From Verrucomicrobiota bacterium (GTDB lineage Bacteria > Verrucomicrobiota > Verrucomicrobiia > Opitutales > Opitutaceae), in the NCBI GenBank assembly GCA_023428905.1, contig JAEYWP010000004.1, positions 434,001 to 498,000 of the forward strand: 64,000 nucleotides of DNA. The letters run 5' to 3'. The position numbers and the translations under genes are program-made. Below the pieces are notes generated by a model, which was not told the DNA's origin, did no database searches, and worked only from the letters and a program-made list of their open reading frames with translations. Shown here in pieces: positions 32,492 through 40,332 of the stretch (positions within the stretch are counted from its first letter, which is position 1; the number at the start of each line of letters is the position of its first letter).

Positions 32492-33921
32492 AGCAGCGGA
32501 GCGAGAAGTCGGCAGAGATCCTCGGTGATGTTGGCGACAAAGCCGAAGCGTCGCTTGCGCTCGGGTTCCAACGCGCGGCATTGCTCCAGCAGTCGGGCGG
32601 CCCAGGCGCGCATGGCGGCGACGTCGTGGGCTGAATACAGGACGACGCCGATCTCGAAGTTCACAAAGAGGCTGCGGAGGTCGAAGTTGGCCGAACCCAG
32701 CATGCCGATACGCTGATCGATGATGATCGCCTTGCTGTGCATCATGCCACGCCCGTACACCATCACGCGCGCGCCCGCCTTGCGGACCTCACGGGTGTAG
32801 TGGCGCCGCGCGTAGTCGGTGATGGGGTGGTTGGAGCGTTCCGGAAGCACCAGGGTGACGTCCACGCCAGCCCGAGCCTTCACGATCAAAGACCGCCAGA
32901 GGACCTCGTCGGGAATAAAATAGGGCGTGATGATCCAGATCGACTGTTGTGCCTCCTGGATCATCGAGACGATCCCCTCGTACAGCGGATCGCCCTGCAC
33001 GTCCGGGCCGCTGGCCACCACCTGAAGCACGCTCTCTCCTTCATCTCGCACCGCCTCCGGGCGCAGTTCGCGGTGCAGGCTGTCGAACGGCTGGTTGGCG
33101 GCAAAACACCAGTCGGCGAGAAAGACGTCGTTGAGCAGGGCCGCGGCGGGCCCGCACAGGATCGCGCCAAAATCATTCCAGCGCTTCCGGTGCGGGGTGG
33201 GACCGGTGTATTCGTGCGCCAGGTTGTGGCCTCCCACGATCGCGGTGTGTTGATCGAAGACCGCGATCTTGCGGTGATTTCGCAGATTGGCGGAGGTGCG
33301 CGTCACCACCGGCAGGACCGGCATGAAGCGATGGACCTCGCCGCCGGCATCGCGCAGGGGCTGCACAAAGCGCCCGCCGGAAAACAGGCTGCCCACCGCA
33401 TCCACCAGAAGCCGCACCCGCACCCCTTCGCGCGCCCGCTGCGCGAGCAGCCGCACGATCCGTTTTCCGGTCTCGTCCCGCCCCAGGATGAAGGTGGTGA
33501 TGTGGATGTGGTGTTTTGCCTGCAGGATGTTCTCCTCGAGCGCGGCAAACATGTCCTCCCCCGTGGTGAGCAGGCGCACGGTGTTTCCACCCACCGGAGG
33601 CGAGGCCCCGCTGGCATTGATCGTTTGGGCGGTGGGATTGACCTGGCTTTGAACGTCGACCCTCGCGACCCCGTCGAGGGAAGGGGTGATCTGCGATTTG
33701 CGCGCGACCAGGCGTTGCAGCTTTCGCCCGCCAAACAGCAGGTAGAGCGGCACACCCACGTAGGGGATAAGCACGATCACGAGAAGCCAGGCAAAGGTGT
33801 TTCCCGGCTGTCGTTTTTCGGTGAGCAGGCGTGCCACCAAAAAGAAGGCGAGCAGGAACCCGCCCACGGTGAGCAGGTGTGGCAGCAGGGGTTGCTCGGA
33901 CAGTCTCCGCAGGTACTCCAT
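32488..33921 (-). CDS. cls: Cardiolipin synthase, two membrane helices plus two HKD domains
   Basis: A 477-residue phospholipase-D-family enzyme that makes cardiolipin from phosphatidylglycerol. Two N-terminal membrane helices (residues about 14-32 and 40-62, ending in GVPLYLLFGG) anchor it in the inner membrane, as in ClsA-type proteins. The first HKD motif is NHRKIAVFDQHTAIVGGHN and the second is MHSKAIIIDQRIGMLGSAN. Both have the His, Lys and Asp in place, followed by FDLRSLFVNFE. It lies just upstream of the tRNA-Tyr gene on the opposite strand. A second, shorter PLD enzyme is encoded at 56424. Confidence 0.92.
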   Translation of the reverse strand: MEYLRRLSEQPLLPHLLTVGGFLLAFFLVARLLTEKRQPGNTFAWLLVIVLIPYVGVPLYLLFGGRKLQRLVARKSQITPSLDGVARVDVQSQVNPTAQTINASGASPPVGGNTVRLLTTGEDMFAALEENILQAKHHIHITTFILGRDETGKRIVRLLAQRAREGVRVRLLVDAVGSLFSGGRFVQPLRDAGGEVHRFMPVLPVVTRTSANLRNHRKIAVFDQHTAIVGGHNLAHEYTGPTPHRKRWNDFGAILCGPAAALLNDVFLADWCFAANQPFDSLHRELRPEAVRDEGESVLQVVASGPDVQGDPLYEGIVSMIQEAQQSIWIITPYFIPDEVLWRSLIVKARAGVDVTLVLPERSNHPITDYARRHYTREVRKAGARVMVYGRGMMHSKAIIIDQRIGMLGSANFDLRSLFVNFEIGVVLYSAHDVAAMRAWAARLLEQCRALEPERKRRFGFVANITEDLCRLLAPLL

Positions 33922-34028
33922 CCGTGCCGAAAGCGTGTTTCGCCACCCTCGAATAGCAAGCTGCGGCGAAGCTGCAAAAAAGCCTTGAACTCCTGCGTGG
34001 GCCCCTTGAACTTCCGCCTCCCGCGTTC

Positions 34029-34115
<87 letters not shown>

Positions 34116-35363
34116 TTTTCGCGCTTTGGCCGGGCGCGACACCGGATGACATAAAGGGACTAAGTTCCCCATTCACAGAGGCATACGCGGGGTTGTCCGT
34201 ATCCGGGGTAAGGACATGGAGCGACAGCTCATGACCCTCGGCGCCGGATTCTTGTGAGTGCAGTTGTGAGTGTGTATCCGCTCCGGGGATCCACGGCAGC
34301 TTCGCGATTTCAGAGTGGAGGCCGAGCGCGGGAACGTCGGTGTAGACTTTGGCGGTCAAGGCCGGGTCGGAGTGACCGAGCAGCTCTTGGGCGGCACGCT
34401 GGTTGATGCCATAGCGTACGCCCATCGTCTGCCATGTTTTCCTAAACGCGTGAAAGTGGACGACGCGGCCGAGCTCGTCCCGGTGGGGAATGCCCGCCCG
34501 TTTTAGATCCGCGCGCAAACTCTCGTAGACAGGGAAACGTCCGAAGAAGACGCTCGTTGTCGCGGTCGCATTTTGCGGACGCATCGCACGAAAGACGTCG
34601 GCTAACTTTGGGTGCAGTGGCACCGCGCGCCTTTCCTTGTCCTTCGTGGTGGATTCCCGAATGAGCACGTACGGGGCCGGCGGATCCAGGTGAAAATCAC
34701 CCCAAACGAGTGCACGCACCTCCTCTTTGCGCTGCCCCGTGTAGAGGAGCATCAGGTAAGCAGGCAGTCTGCGGTCTGCGACCTGGAACAAACGTTTCAA
34801 CTCGTCTTCCGTGAATGCGCGCGAAGGGCGGACTTGCTTCCCACGGGTGTCGATCCTGTCCACTTTTGCGATCGGGTTCACACTCAGGCGATCCGTGCGA
34901 ACGAGCCAATTGAGGAACGCACAGACTGACACCTGGTATTCCTTCGCGCTTTTGGCGGCACAGGTGAGCGTTGCTCGCCACCGCGTAAAGCTATCTGCAC
35001 GGACATCGCCCAACGTCTTCCATCCGGAACCAGCGATCGCCCGCTTCAGCCTTGCAATGGTGTTTAGACGATGCTTTTCCGCCAGGTTTCGGCCGCGTAA
35101 ATCCGCGGCGTATTCCTCGACTAAAGACGCGATCGCCGCTGCGGCTGCCTCGCGCATTGGGCGGGGAGCGATGATTCCCTCCAATTCGCGCTGCTTTTCA
35201 ACGACAATGCTGCGAAGACGCTTACGGGCGATTTCCTTATCCGGAGTGCGGAGTGGCACCGTGACCGGTTTATCCCCTTTGTTCAGGGCGTAACGTCCGC
35301 TGAAAAGGCGTGAGACTTCCTTTTTACCGCCGGCTCGGCGTGTAGGGCGAAAAACGTACTCGA

Positions 35364-35576
35364 TCATGATGTGTGCGCGTAGCTCACCACTGAAGCGTCC
35401 AGGTACGTTTTCAAATCTGCGGGGCGGATTCGCGGGGTTCGCTGTCCAATCCGTACAAACGGCAGTTTGCCCCCGTCGACGAGCCGACGGAATTGACGGA
35501 GTGAAATTCCAAGATGCTCGGCTGCTTGAGCGAATGTGAGCAGTTGCTGAGCGGAGAACTCGGGTGCTGTATTCAT
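35364..35576 (-). CDS. Excisionase-like helix-turn-helix protein
   Basis: A 70-residue protein of the MerR/excisionase helix-turn-helix type (HTH_17). The DNA-binding part is LLTFAQAAEHLGISLRQFRRLVDGG, followed by a wing-like KLPFVRIGQRTPRIRPADL and a final helix DLKTYLDAS. Such proteins bend DNA at attachment sites and turn the integrase toward excision. The stop overlaps the integrase start (35364-35367, ATGA), so the two are an operon with coupled translation. The start ATG is preceded by an AAGAAG ribosome-binding sequence. Confidence 0.82.
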   Translation of the reverse strand: MNTAPEFSAQQLLTFAQAAEHLGISLRQFRRLVDGGKLPFVRIGQRTPRIRPADLKTYLDASVVSYAHTS

Positions 35577-36499
35577 GGCTTCTTTTTGTGCTGAAATGAC
35601 GCCCCAGTCCTCCGCTGCGCAATCTCAAGGGGCTACCGAATACGGGGTACGGACTGGAAAGTTCTGAATTTTCCCTGGGATGTAAGCAAACGAGTGATAC
35701 GCTGTCTGCACTACTGGCCACTTCATAGATAGCAGCTCGAATACCGACGACGCCCTGACGGGTAGACCTCTGTCCAGGGTAGAAGGATGTCAGCGGCCGC
35801 GCCTATGACTTGGTGATCCTTGGGTCACTGGAGGCTATGCAGATTCCCCAGCCTCTCCAGGACGCATATCTCGACTGCGGCCGCCGTGATGGCGTACGGA
35901 TCGCCAAGCCATTCGCAAAGGTCGGGAATTTTCGGCGCCGCATTTATTGCTCGCCTGTCCATTTTATACACGCTCCGTTCAACCGAGTGCGTGCGCGTAC
36001 TCAAATCGGGGTAGGGCCTCAGAGTAGTACAGAGCCGCTCGAAGTGACCTCACGAACTCGGGAGGGTATTGCGTCTGACATAAACAAAGTGGGAGCGACT
36101 CACGAATAACGGTGGAGCTGGTTGCCCCTCCGATGGAGGAGATGGCGCGCGTACCTACCCTTTTCGGGGGACCGCTGGTACCCTGGATTCGGCATGGGCG
36201 CGGCATTGTGGGACCGCCGGGCGATGCCCTTCCTTCTCGGCGTGATCACTGCAGGTGTCAGTCGAACAGTGAGCGTTACTTTATCGCGCCATTCCGGGAC
36301 AATGACTGCTGGTCAGCCGGAGCGAAAGAAGTGCATTGCGGCCCGGTTCAACTCGACGTCATCTCGCGGCATGTCATTGTTCTCCGTCCCTACGGGAGCA
36401 GAGCGATGCACCTACCCATTCTTAGATCCGCAATCCTGGCGCGGTCCGGTCTCCCCGGCGTACTGAGCTAGCGATTGTTCTCCCATCGAAAGCCTCTGC
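35577..36499. other. 0.9 kb of the element without a convincing gene
   Basis: Several overlapping ORFs of 60-120 codons exist here on the plus strand (for example 36112-36471 and 36122-36466), but they overlap one another in different frames. Their products are low-complexity or Arg/Cys/Pro-mixed, with no domain, signal or membrane pattern. The part next to 35577 must hold the promoter of the xis-int operon and perhaps integrase arm sites, but I cannot point to specific elements. It may include remnants of decayed genes. Confidence 0.5.
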
Positions 36500-38908
36500 A
36501 TGCGTCCTCCGCAGTCTTTACCTAGAGATCTCTCCTTTGCTGTGTTGCTCCTGCTCTTTTTCGGCAGCGGCTGCGCGGCTCTCATCTACGAGGTTGTTTG
36601 GTTTCAGATGATCGAACTGGTGGTTGGTTCGAGTGCCGTGTCGATGGCTGTCCTTTTGGGGACATTCATGGGAGGCATGGCGGCTGGAAATCTTGCGCTG
36701 CCCAAGTGGGTGTCTGAAGACGTACATCCGTTGCGTGTGTATGCCGTGCTCGAGTTCGGGATTGCCGCATCGGCCGCGGTGGTTTGGTTCGGATTGCCAG
36801 TGGCCGCTGACCTTTATGCTGCGTCTGCGCAGCCTGGCAGCGTCGATTACTGGTGGAGGGGGGGGCTCTGCGTCGTTTTCCTGTTGCCCCCCACCATGTG
36901 CATGGGTGCCACTTTGCCGGCAGCAGCACGATGGACCGAGATGACGCGTCAAGGCACTGCACGACTGGGCGCGTGTTATGGGATCAACATTGTGGGCGCA
37001 GTGGTGGGGGCACTTGTAGCGGGTTTCTTCCTGCTTCGCCTGTACGATGGCGCTGTGGCGACAGCGGGTGCTGTTGGGCTGAATCTGGCGATCGCGTTGG
37101 TCGCATTAGGGCTGGCTCGACGGCATCCGCGCTCAACACATGCGCTGCGCCGGGTCGACGTTGAAAAACAACCGCCGGTTTTTCGCGGACGCAGACGTGT
37201 TTGGATTGTCACAGCCTTCTCTGGCTTCTGCTCGCTTGTCGCCCAAGTTGTCTGGACCCGGCTTTTGTCACTTACGTTGGGTGGCACGGTCTACAACTTC
37301 TCCATCATCCTTTCAGTGTTCCTGACCGGATTGGGGATTGGAGCCCTGGTGGGCGCCTACTTGGCTAAGCGCAGTTCACAGCCGCAAAGCGCGCTGGGTG
37401 TGTGTCAGTTGCTGCAGGTTTTTACAGTGGTATGGGGCATGGATTTGCTCACCCAAACTATTCCATTCTGGGGAGATTCCGCAGCGGCCACAGTGTGGGC
37501 GCAGCTTCTCACCGATTTTTTTAGGACAAGTTTGGCGGTGCTGCCCGCTACCGTGGTGTGGGGTGCCAGCTTGCCATTGGCTTTGGCTGCGGCATCTGGG
37601 GCATTCAAGGATCCGGGCAGAAGCGTAGCTAGTATTTACTTCGTAAATACAATAGGAGCGGTCATCGGCGCAGTGTTGGCCAGTCTAGTTCTACTTCCTC
37701 AGCTGGGTACTAGCCGTTCCGAGAGCCTCCTTATCGCACTTTCTCTCGCTGGTGCCTTTTTGCTTTTGCGACCCAGAACGTGGATCGGCAGAAGCTTGCT
37801 GGGAGCGGCAGCGATCATCGCTGGCCTGCTAGTGTTGAAACCTTCCACTGTCCCGTGGCAGGTCGTCGCTTATGGCCGTCATGCAGCGAAAGGTGATCAA
37901 ACCGCCCGCATGCTTTACCTCGGCGAGGGTAGCCAGGCAACGGTCGCCGTGTCCCAGAATATGCTCGGCGTGCGGTACTTTCATGTAAGCGGAAAAACCG
38001 AGGCATCGACGCATTTCTATGACATGCGATTACAAAGGATGCTTGGCCATTTACCCGCCTTGGTTCATCCGCAACCAAAATCCGTGCTTGTTGTTGGCCT
38101 GGGCGCTGGAGTGACTGCAGGCTCATTTGTCACTCATCCGTCAGTGGAGAGAATCGTGATCTGCGAGATCGAACCGCTGATCGTCAACCACGTGGCGCGG
38201 TTCTTTGCTGAGCAGAATCACAGAGTCTTGGATGACCCCCGCGTGGAGGTCGTTTTCGATGATGCGCGTCACTACCTCGCAACAACCCGAGAGACGTTCG
38301 ACATCATAACGTCCGATCCCATTCATCCCTGGGTGAAGGGAGCGGCCAAGCTGTACTCCGAAGAGTACTTTCGCCTCTGCCGCCAGCACCTCAATCCAGG
38401 AGGACTGGTCACGCAATGGGTTCCGTTCTATTCCAGCAGTCGCGATGTTGTCCGAAGCGAGATAGGGACCTTCTTCAGCGTGTTTCCCGGCGGGACGATC
38501 TGGGGAAATGAAGAAGGAGGACGGGGCTACGATTCGGTTCTGATGGGTTCGTCGGAAAAGCTTTCAATTGACGTTAATACCCTTCGGACGCGACTCGGAC
38601 AACTCGATCACGACAAGGTCCGTGAATCTCTCGAGGAAGTGCACCTTGGGTCAGCTGTGTCTCTTCTGAGCACTTATGCAGGCAGACAGCATGAACTGCA
38701 GGCATGGCTGGAGGGTGCGGAGATTAACCGAGATTCCAGCTTGCGTTTGCAGTATCTTGCGGGGCTATCGGTCCAGTCACGAGAAGGTGCGGCTGCCTAC
38801 AAGGAGATGTTGGCGTTTCGATCCGTGACGCCGGATCTCTTCCGCGGAACAGAAGCCGATCTTAATCGTATCGTAAATCGAGCTACGAAGGTGGGGGAGG
38901 AGCGCTAG
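36500..38908 (+). CDS. Fused multi-helix membrane protein / spermidine synthase-like protein
   Basis: An 802-residue protein. The first about 450 residues form some 12-14 membrane helices, opening with FGSGCAALIYEVVWFQ, a pattern typical of membrane-bound spermidine-synthase-like proteins. The C-terminal domain (about 480-720) is a Rossmann methyltransferase fold of the spermidine synthase type. It has the SAM-site loop VLVVGLGAGVTAG, an acidic IVICEIEPLIV, DDARHYLATT, DIITSDPIHPWVKGAAKLYSEEYF and LNPGGLVTQWVPFYS. Whether it makes a polyamine is doubtful; related proteins are widespread with unknown function. It is cargo of the tRNA-Tyr element and precedes the exported repeat protein by 69 bases in the same direction. 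Confidence 0.82.
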   Translation: MRPPQSLPRDLSFAVLLLLFFGSGCAALIYEVVWFQMIELVVGSSAVSMAVLLGTFMGGMAAGNLALPKWVSEDVHPLRVYAVLEFGIAASAAVVWFGLPVAADLYAASAQPGSVDYWWRGGLCVVFLLPPTMCMGATLPAAARWTEMTRQGTARLGACYGINIVGAVVGALVAGFFLLRLYDGAVATAGAVGLNLAIALVALGLARRHPRSTHALRRVDVEKQPPVFRGRRRVWIVTAFSGFCSLVAQVVWTRLLSLTLGGTVYNFSIILSVFLTGLGIGALVGAYLAKRSSQPQSALGVCQLLQVFTVVWGMDLLTQTIPFWGDSAAATVWAQLLTDFFRTSLAVLPATVVWGASLPLALAAASGAFKDPGRSVASIYFVNTIGAVIGAVLASLVLLPQLGTSRSESLLIALSLAGAFLLLRPRTWIGRSLLGAAAIIAGLLVLKPSTVPWQVVAYGRHAAKGDQTARMLYLGEGSQATVAVSQNMLGVRYFHVSGKTEASTHFYDMRLQRMLGHLPALVHPQPKSVLVVGLGAGVTAGSFVTHPSVERIVICEIEPLIVNHVARFFAEQNHRVLDDPRVEVVFDDARHYLATTRETFDIITSDPIHPWVKGAAKLYSEEYFRLCRQHLNPGGLVTQWVPFYSSSRDVVRSEIGTFFSVFPGGTIWGNEEGGRGYDSVLMGSSEKLSIDVNTLRTRLGQLDHDKVRESLEEVHLGSAVSLLSTYAGRQHELQAWLEGAEINRDSSLRLQYLAGLSVQSREGAAAYKEMLAFRSVTPDLFRGTEADLNRIVNRATKVGEER

Positions 38909-38977
38909 CACGGTTGACCAGGCCGGCGTTTACAGCCTGGATGTGAGTGGGGGAGGGGAAGGCCCTCCTGCTTTCAC

Positions 38978-39862
38978 ATGAAATCAAAATACCTCATAAT
39001 AGCAGCGTTTAGCTTTATCGTTTGCGCGGCCTCTAACCTCAGCGCGCAAACTTCGTGGACCTCGAGAACATCCGGAACGTCATCCAATCTACACGCGGTC
39101 GCGTATGGGAACGGCACCTACGTGGCGGTTGGACAGGCTGGAGTGCTCTTGAGCTCCACAAACGGAACGTCTTGGACAGCGCGAACCTCAGGAACCAATA
39201 ATCCTCTCTACGGGGTGACCTACGGCAATTCGCTGTTTGTTGCGGTTGGTGACAACGGGACGATCATAAAGTCCAGCGACGGAATCAATTGGTCGTCGGC
39301 CTCTTCGGGAGGGGCTCATTTGACCGGCGTGGTCTACGGTAACGGAAAGTTTGTGGTAAGTACGGAGGCCTCGCATGTTCTCACCTCAACAAATGGTAGC
39401 AGTTGGTCTGCGTCGTCGACTGGTTCGGCTGCGTACCTCTGGGGCGTTGCATATGGCGCGTCTGGATTTGTTGGCGTGGGCGAAGTCGGCACACTTTTGA
39501 CCTCGTCCACGGGCACCTCTTGGACCGCACGCTCTTCGGGAACGGGGAATGATCTTCTCGGCACAACGTACGGGAACGGCACATACGTCACGGTTGGTTG
39601 GTACGGTACGATACTCACCTCCACTACCGGCACATCCTGGATCGGCAGAAACTCCGGGACGTCGAACGACCTTAATGCTGTCGCGTGCGGTAGCGTCTTC
39701 GTTGCTGCCGGGGATTTGGGCACGATTCGTACATCCTCGGATGCCGCAACTTGGACCCCCCGTGCTTCGGGGAAATCTAGTCATCTGAACGGAGCAGCTT
39801 ATGGAAACAGTTTGTACGTTATCGTCGGCGACGCTGGGGTGATCCTTACCTCTAACAACTGA
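38978..39862 (+). CDS. Exported protein with exactly seven propeller-like repeats
   Basis: A 294-residue secreted or periplasmic protein. The first about 24 residues are a signal peptide (MKSKYLIIAAFSFIVCAAS, cleavage near LSAQ). All of the rest is seven consecutive repeats of 38-39 residues, each of the form W-T-x-R-x-SGT, then L-x-x-VxYGNGxYVAVG, then xGTILTSxxGTS, with no unique domain after the last. Seven units of this length would close a seven-bladed beta-propeller. The third repeat is the most divergent, lacking the VG-x-x-GT motif. It resembles the sialidase/YCF48-like propeller repeats of Verrucomicrobia and other bacteria. The ligand is unknown. A strong hairpin follows 71 bases downstream. 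Confidence 0.82.
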   Translation: MKSKYLIIAAFSFIVCAASNLSAQTSWTSRTSGTSSNLHAVAYGNGTYVAVGQAGVLLSSTNGTSWTARTSGTNNPLYGVTYGNSLFVAVGDNGTIIKSSDGINWSSASSGGAHLTGVVYGNGKFVVSTEASHVLTSTNGSSWSASSTGSAAYLWGVAYGASGFVGVGEVGTLLTSSTGTSWTARSSGTGNDLLGTTYGNGTYVTVGWYGTILTSTTGTSWIGRNSGTSNDLNAVACGSVFVAAGDLGTIRTSSDAATWTPRASGKSSHLNGAAYGNSLYVIVGDAGVILTSNN

Positions 39863-39932
39863 GCTGTCGTTAGGTCGGTCTCGTTTCGGTCGCCGGCGCT
39901 GAATTGTTCCATATTCGCGCTGGCGTTCGTCG

Positions 39933-39956
39933 AAGCCCTCTCTCCGGAGAGGGCTT
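39933..39956 (+). terminator. Terminator-like hairpin after the seven-repeat protein gene
   Basis: A perfect ten-base stem, AAGCCCTCTC paired with GAGAGGGCTT, with a four-base TCCG loop, followed by a short pyrimidine-rich run. Its position 71 bases after the stop codon fits an intrinsic terminator. Confidence 0.6.
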
Positions 39957-40033
39957 ACTTCTCAAGTTGAAGTTCCTCAGCGCCGTGTGTGGTTGCCTGG
40001 GCGTGATGTGAGCTGCCAGCCGTGCGGAAAGCC

Positions 40034-40057
40034 GAAACCGCGCGGTTTTGCGGTTTC
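40034..40057. repeat. Inverted repeat near the right end of the element
   Basis: GAAACCGC at 40034-40041 and GCGGTTTC at 40050-40057 are perfect inverted copies. An overlapping palindrome AACCGCGCGGTT lies at 40037-40048. It could be a protein-binding site near the attachment site; no function is shown. Confidence 0.4.
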
Positions 40058-40223
40058 ATCATGTTTCAACCGTTGAGCCGGTCGGTTTCGCCTAAAGTGC
40101 CGAATGCTCCCGGACAAGTTCCAGGATCCGACTTCGAACGCTCAACGGTAGTGATGCCCAAGAGGAGGTCACGGCGCTAAGTGGCACAAAATCCTGTGAG
40201 TGTCTTTGTGCGCAGAGAGGGCA

Positions 40224-40258
40224 GCCGGTCGGGTAACCCGGCAATCGAGAATCGATTG
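40224..40258 (+). other. Two adjacent hairpins resembling D- and anticodon arms, next to attR
   Basis: GCCGG/CCGGC (40224-40228 and 40238-40242) forms a 5-bp stem around a loop that contains GGG. Then CAATCGA-GAA-TCGATTG (40242-40258) forms a stem directly after it. Read as a tRNA anticodon arm, the second has a 5-bp stem and a 7-base loop with GAA in anticodon position, but base 33 is A, not the invariant T. The attR repeat then supplies a T-loop, 3' acceptor strand and CCA. No matching 5' acceptor strand is present, so this is not a functional tRNA gene as it stands. Confidence 0.35.
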
Positions 40259-40274
40259 GTGCACAGGTGGGTAC

Positions 40275-40301
40275 AGGTTCGAATCCTTCTCCTACCACCA
40301 T
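40275..40301 (+). repeat. attR: second copy of the 27-base tRNA-Tyr repeat
   Basis: Exact copy of 34090-34116 in direct orientation, marking the right boundary of the element. It carries the original 3' end of the tRNA gene, which the incoming attP copy replaced. The T-stem partner upstream of it (ACAGG) no longer pairs fully, so this is a boundary rather than a working tRNA. Confidence 0.92.
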
Positions 40302-40332
40302 CTTTCGGGTTTTGCGGGGGGCGTATTCGCCT

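Larger units (their letters stand above)
40092..40301 (-). other. Open frame that would extend the integrase in the excised circle
   Basis: A 70-codon open frame (69 residues plus stop) begins in the attR repeat with MVVGEGFEP, the same residues and reading phase as the end of the integrase in attL. In the integrated state it has no promoter of its own and is probably not translated. If the element excises, joining at the 27-base core would place codons 10 onward directly in frame after integrase residue 426. The product would be about 486 residues instead of 427. Coding value of the tail is unproven. Confidence 0.4.
39863..40332. other. Right end of the element and junction, no clear gene
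   Basis: This 470-base stretch holds a terminator-like hairpin (39933-39956), an inverted repeat (40034-40057), two adjacent hairpins that imitate tRNA arms (40224-40258) and the right attachment repeat (40275-40301). The last 31 bases are the old 3' flank of the tRNA-Tyr gene and run into the end of the glycosidase gene. An open frame on the minus strand (40092-40301) is described separately. Confidence 0.6.

Noticed and set aside
36112..36471. 119-codon ORF in the element's gene-poor region, overlapped by 36122-36466 in another frame
   Set aside because: No domain, signal or composition distinguishes either frame, and no ribosome-binding site or neighbour supports them.
40224..40300. A second functional tRNA gene at attR
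   Set aside because: The 5' acceptor strand is missing, the T-stem is mispaired and position 33 of the loop is A, so it is not reported as a tRNA.
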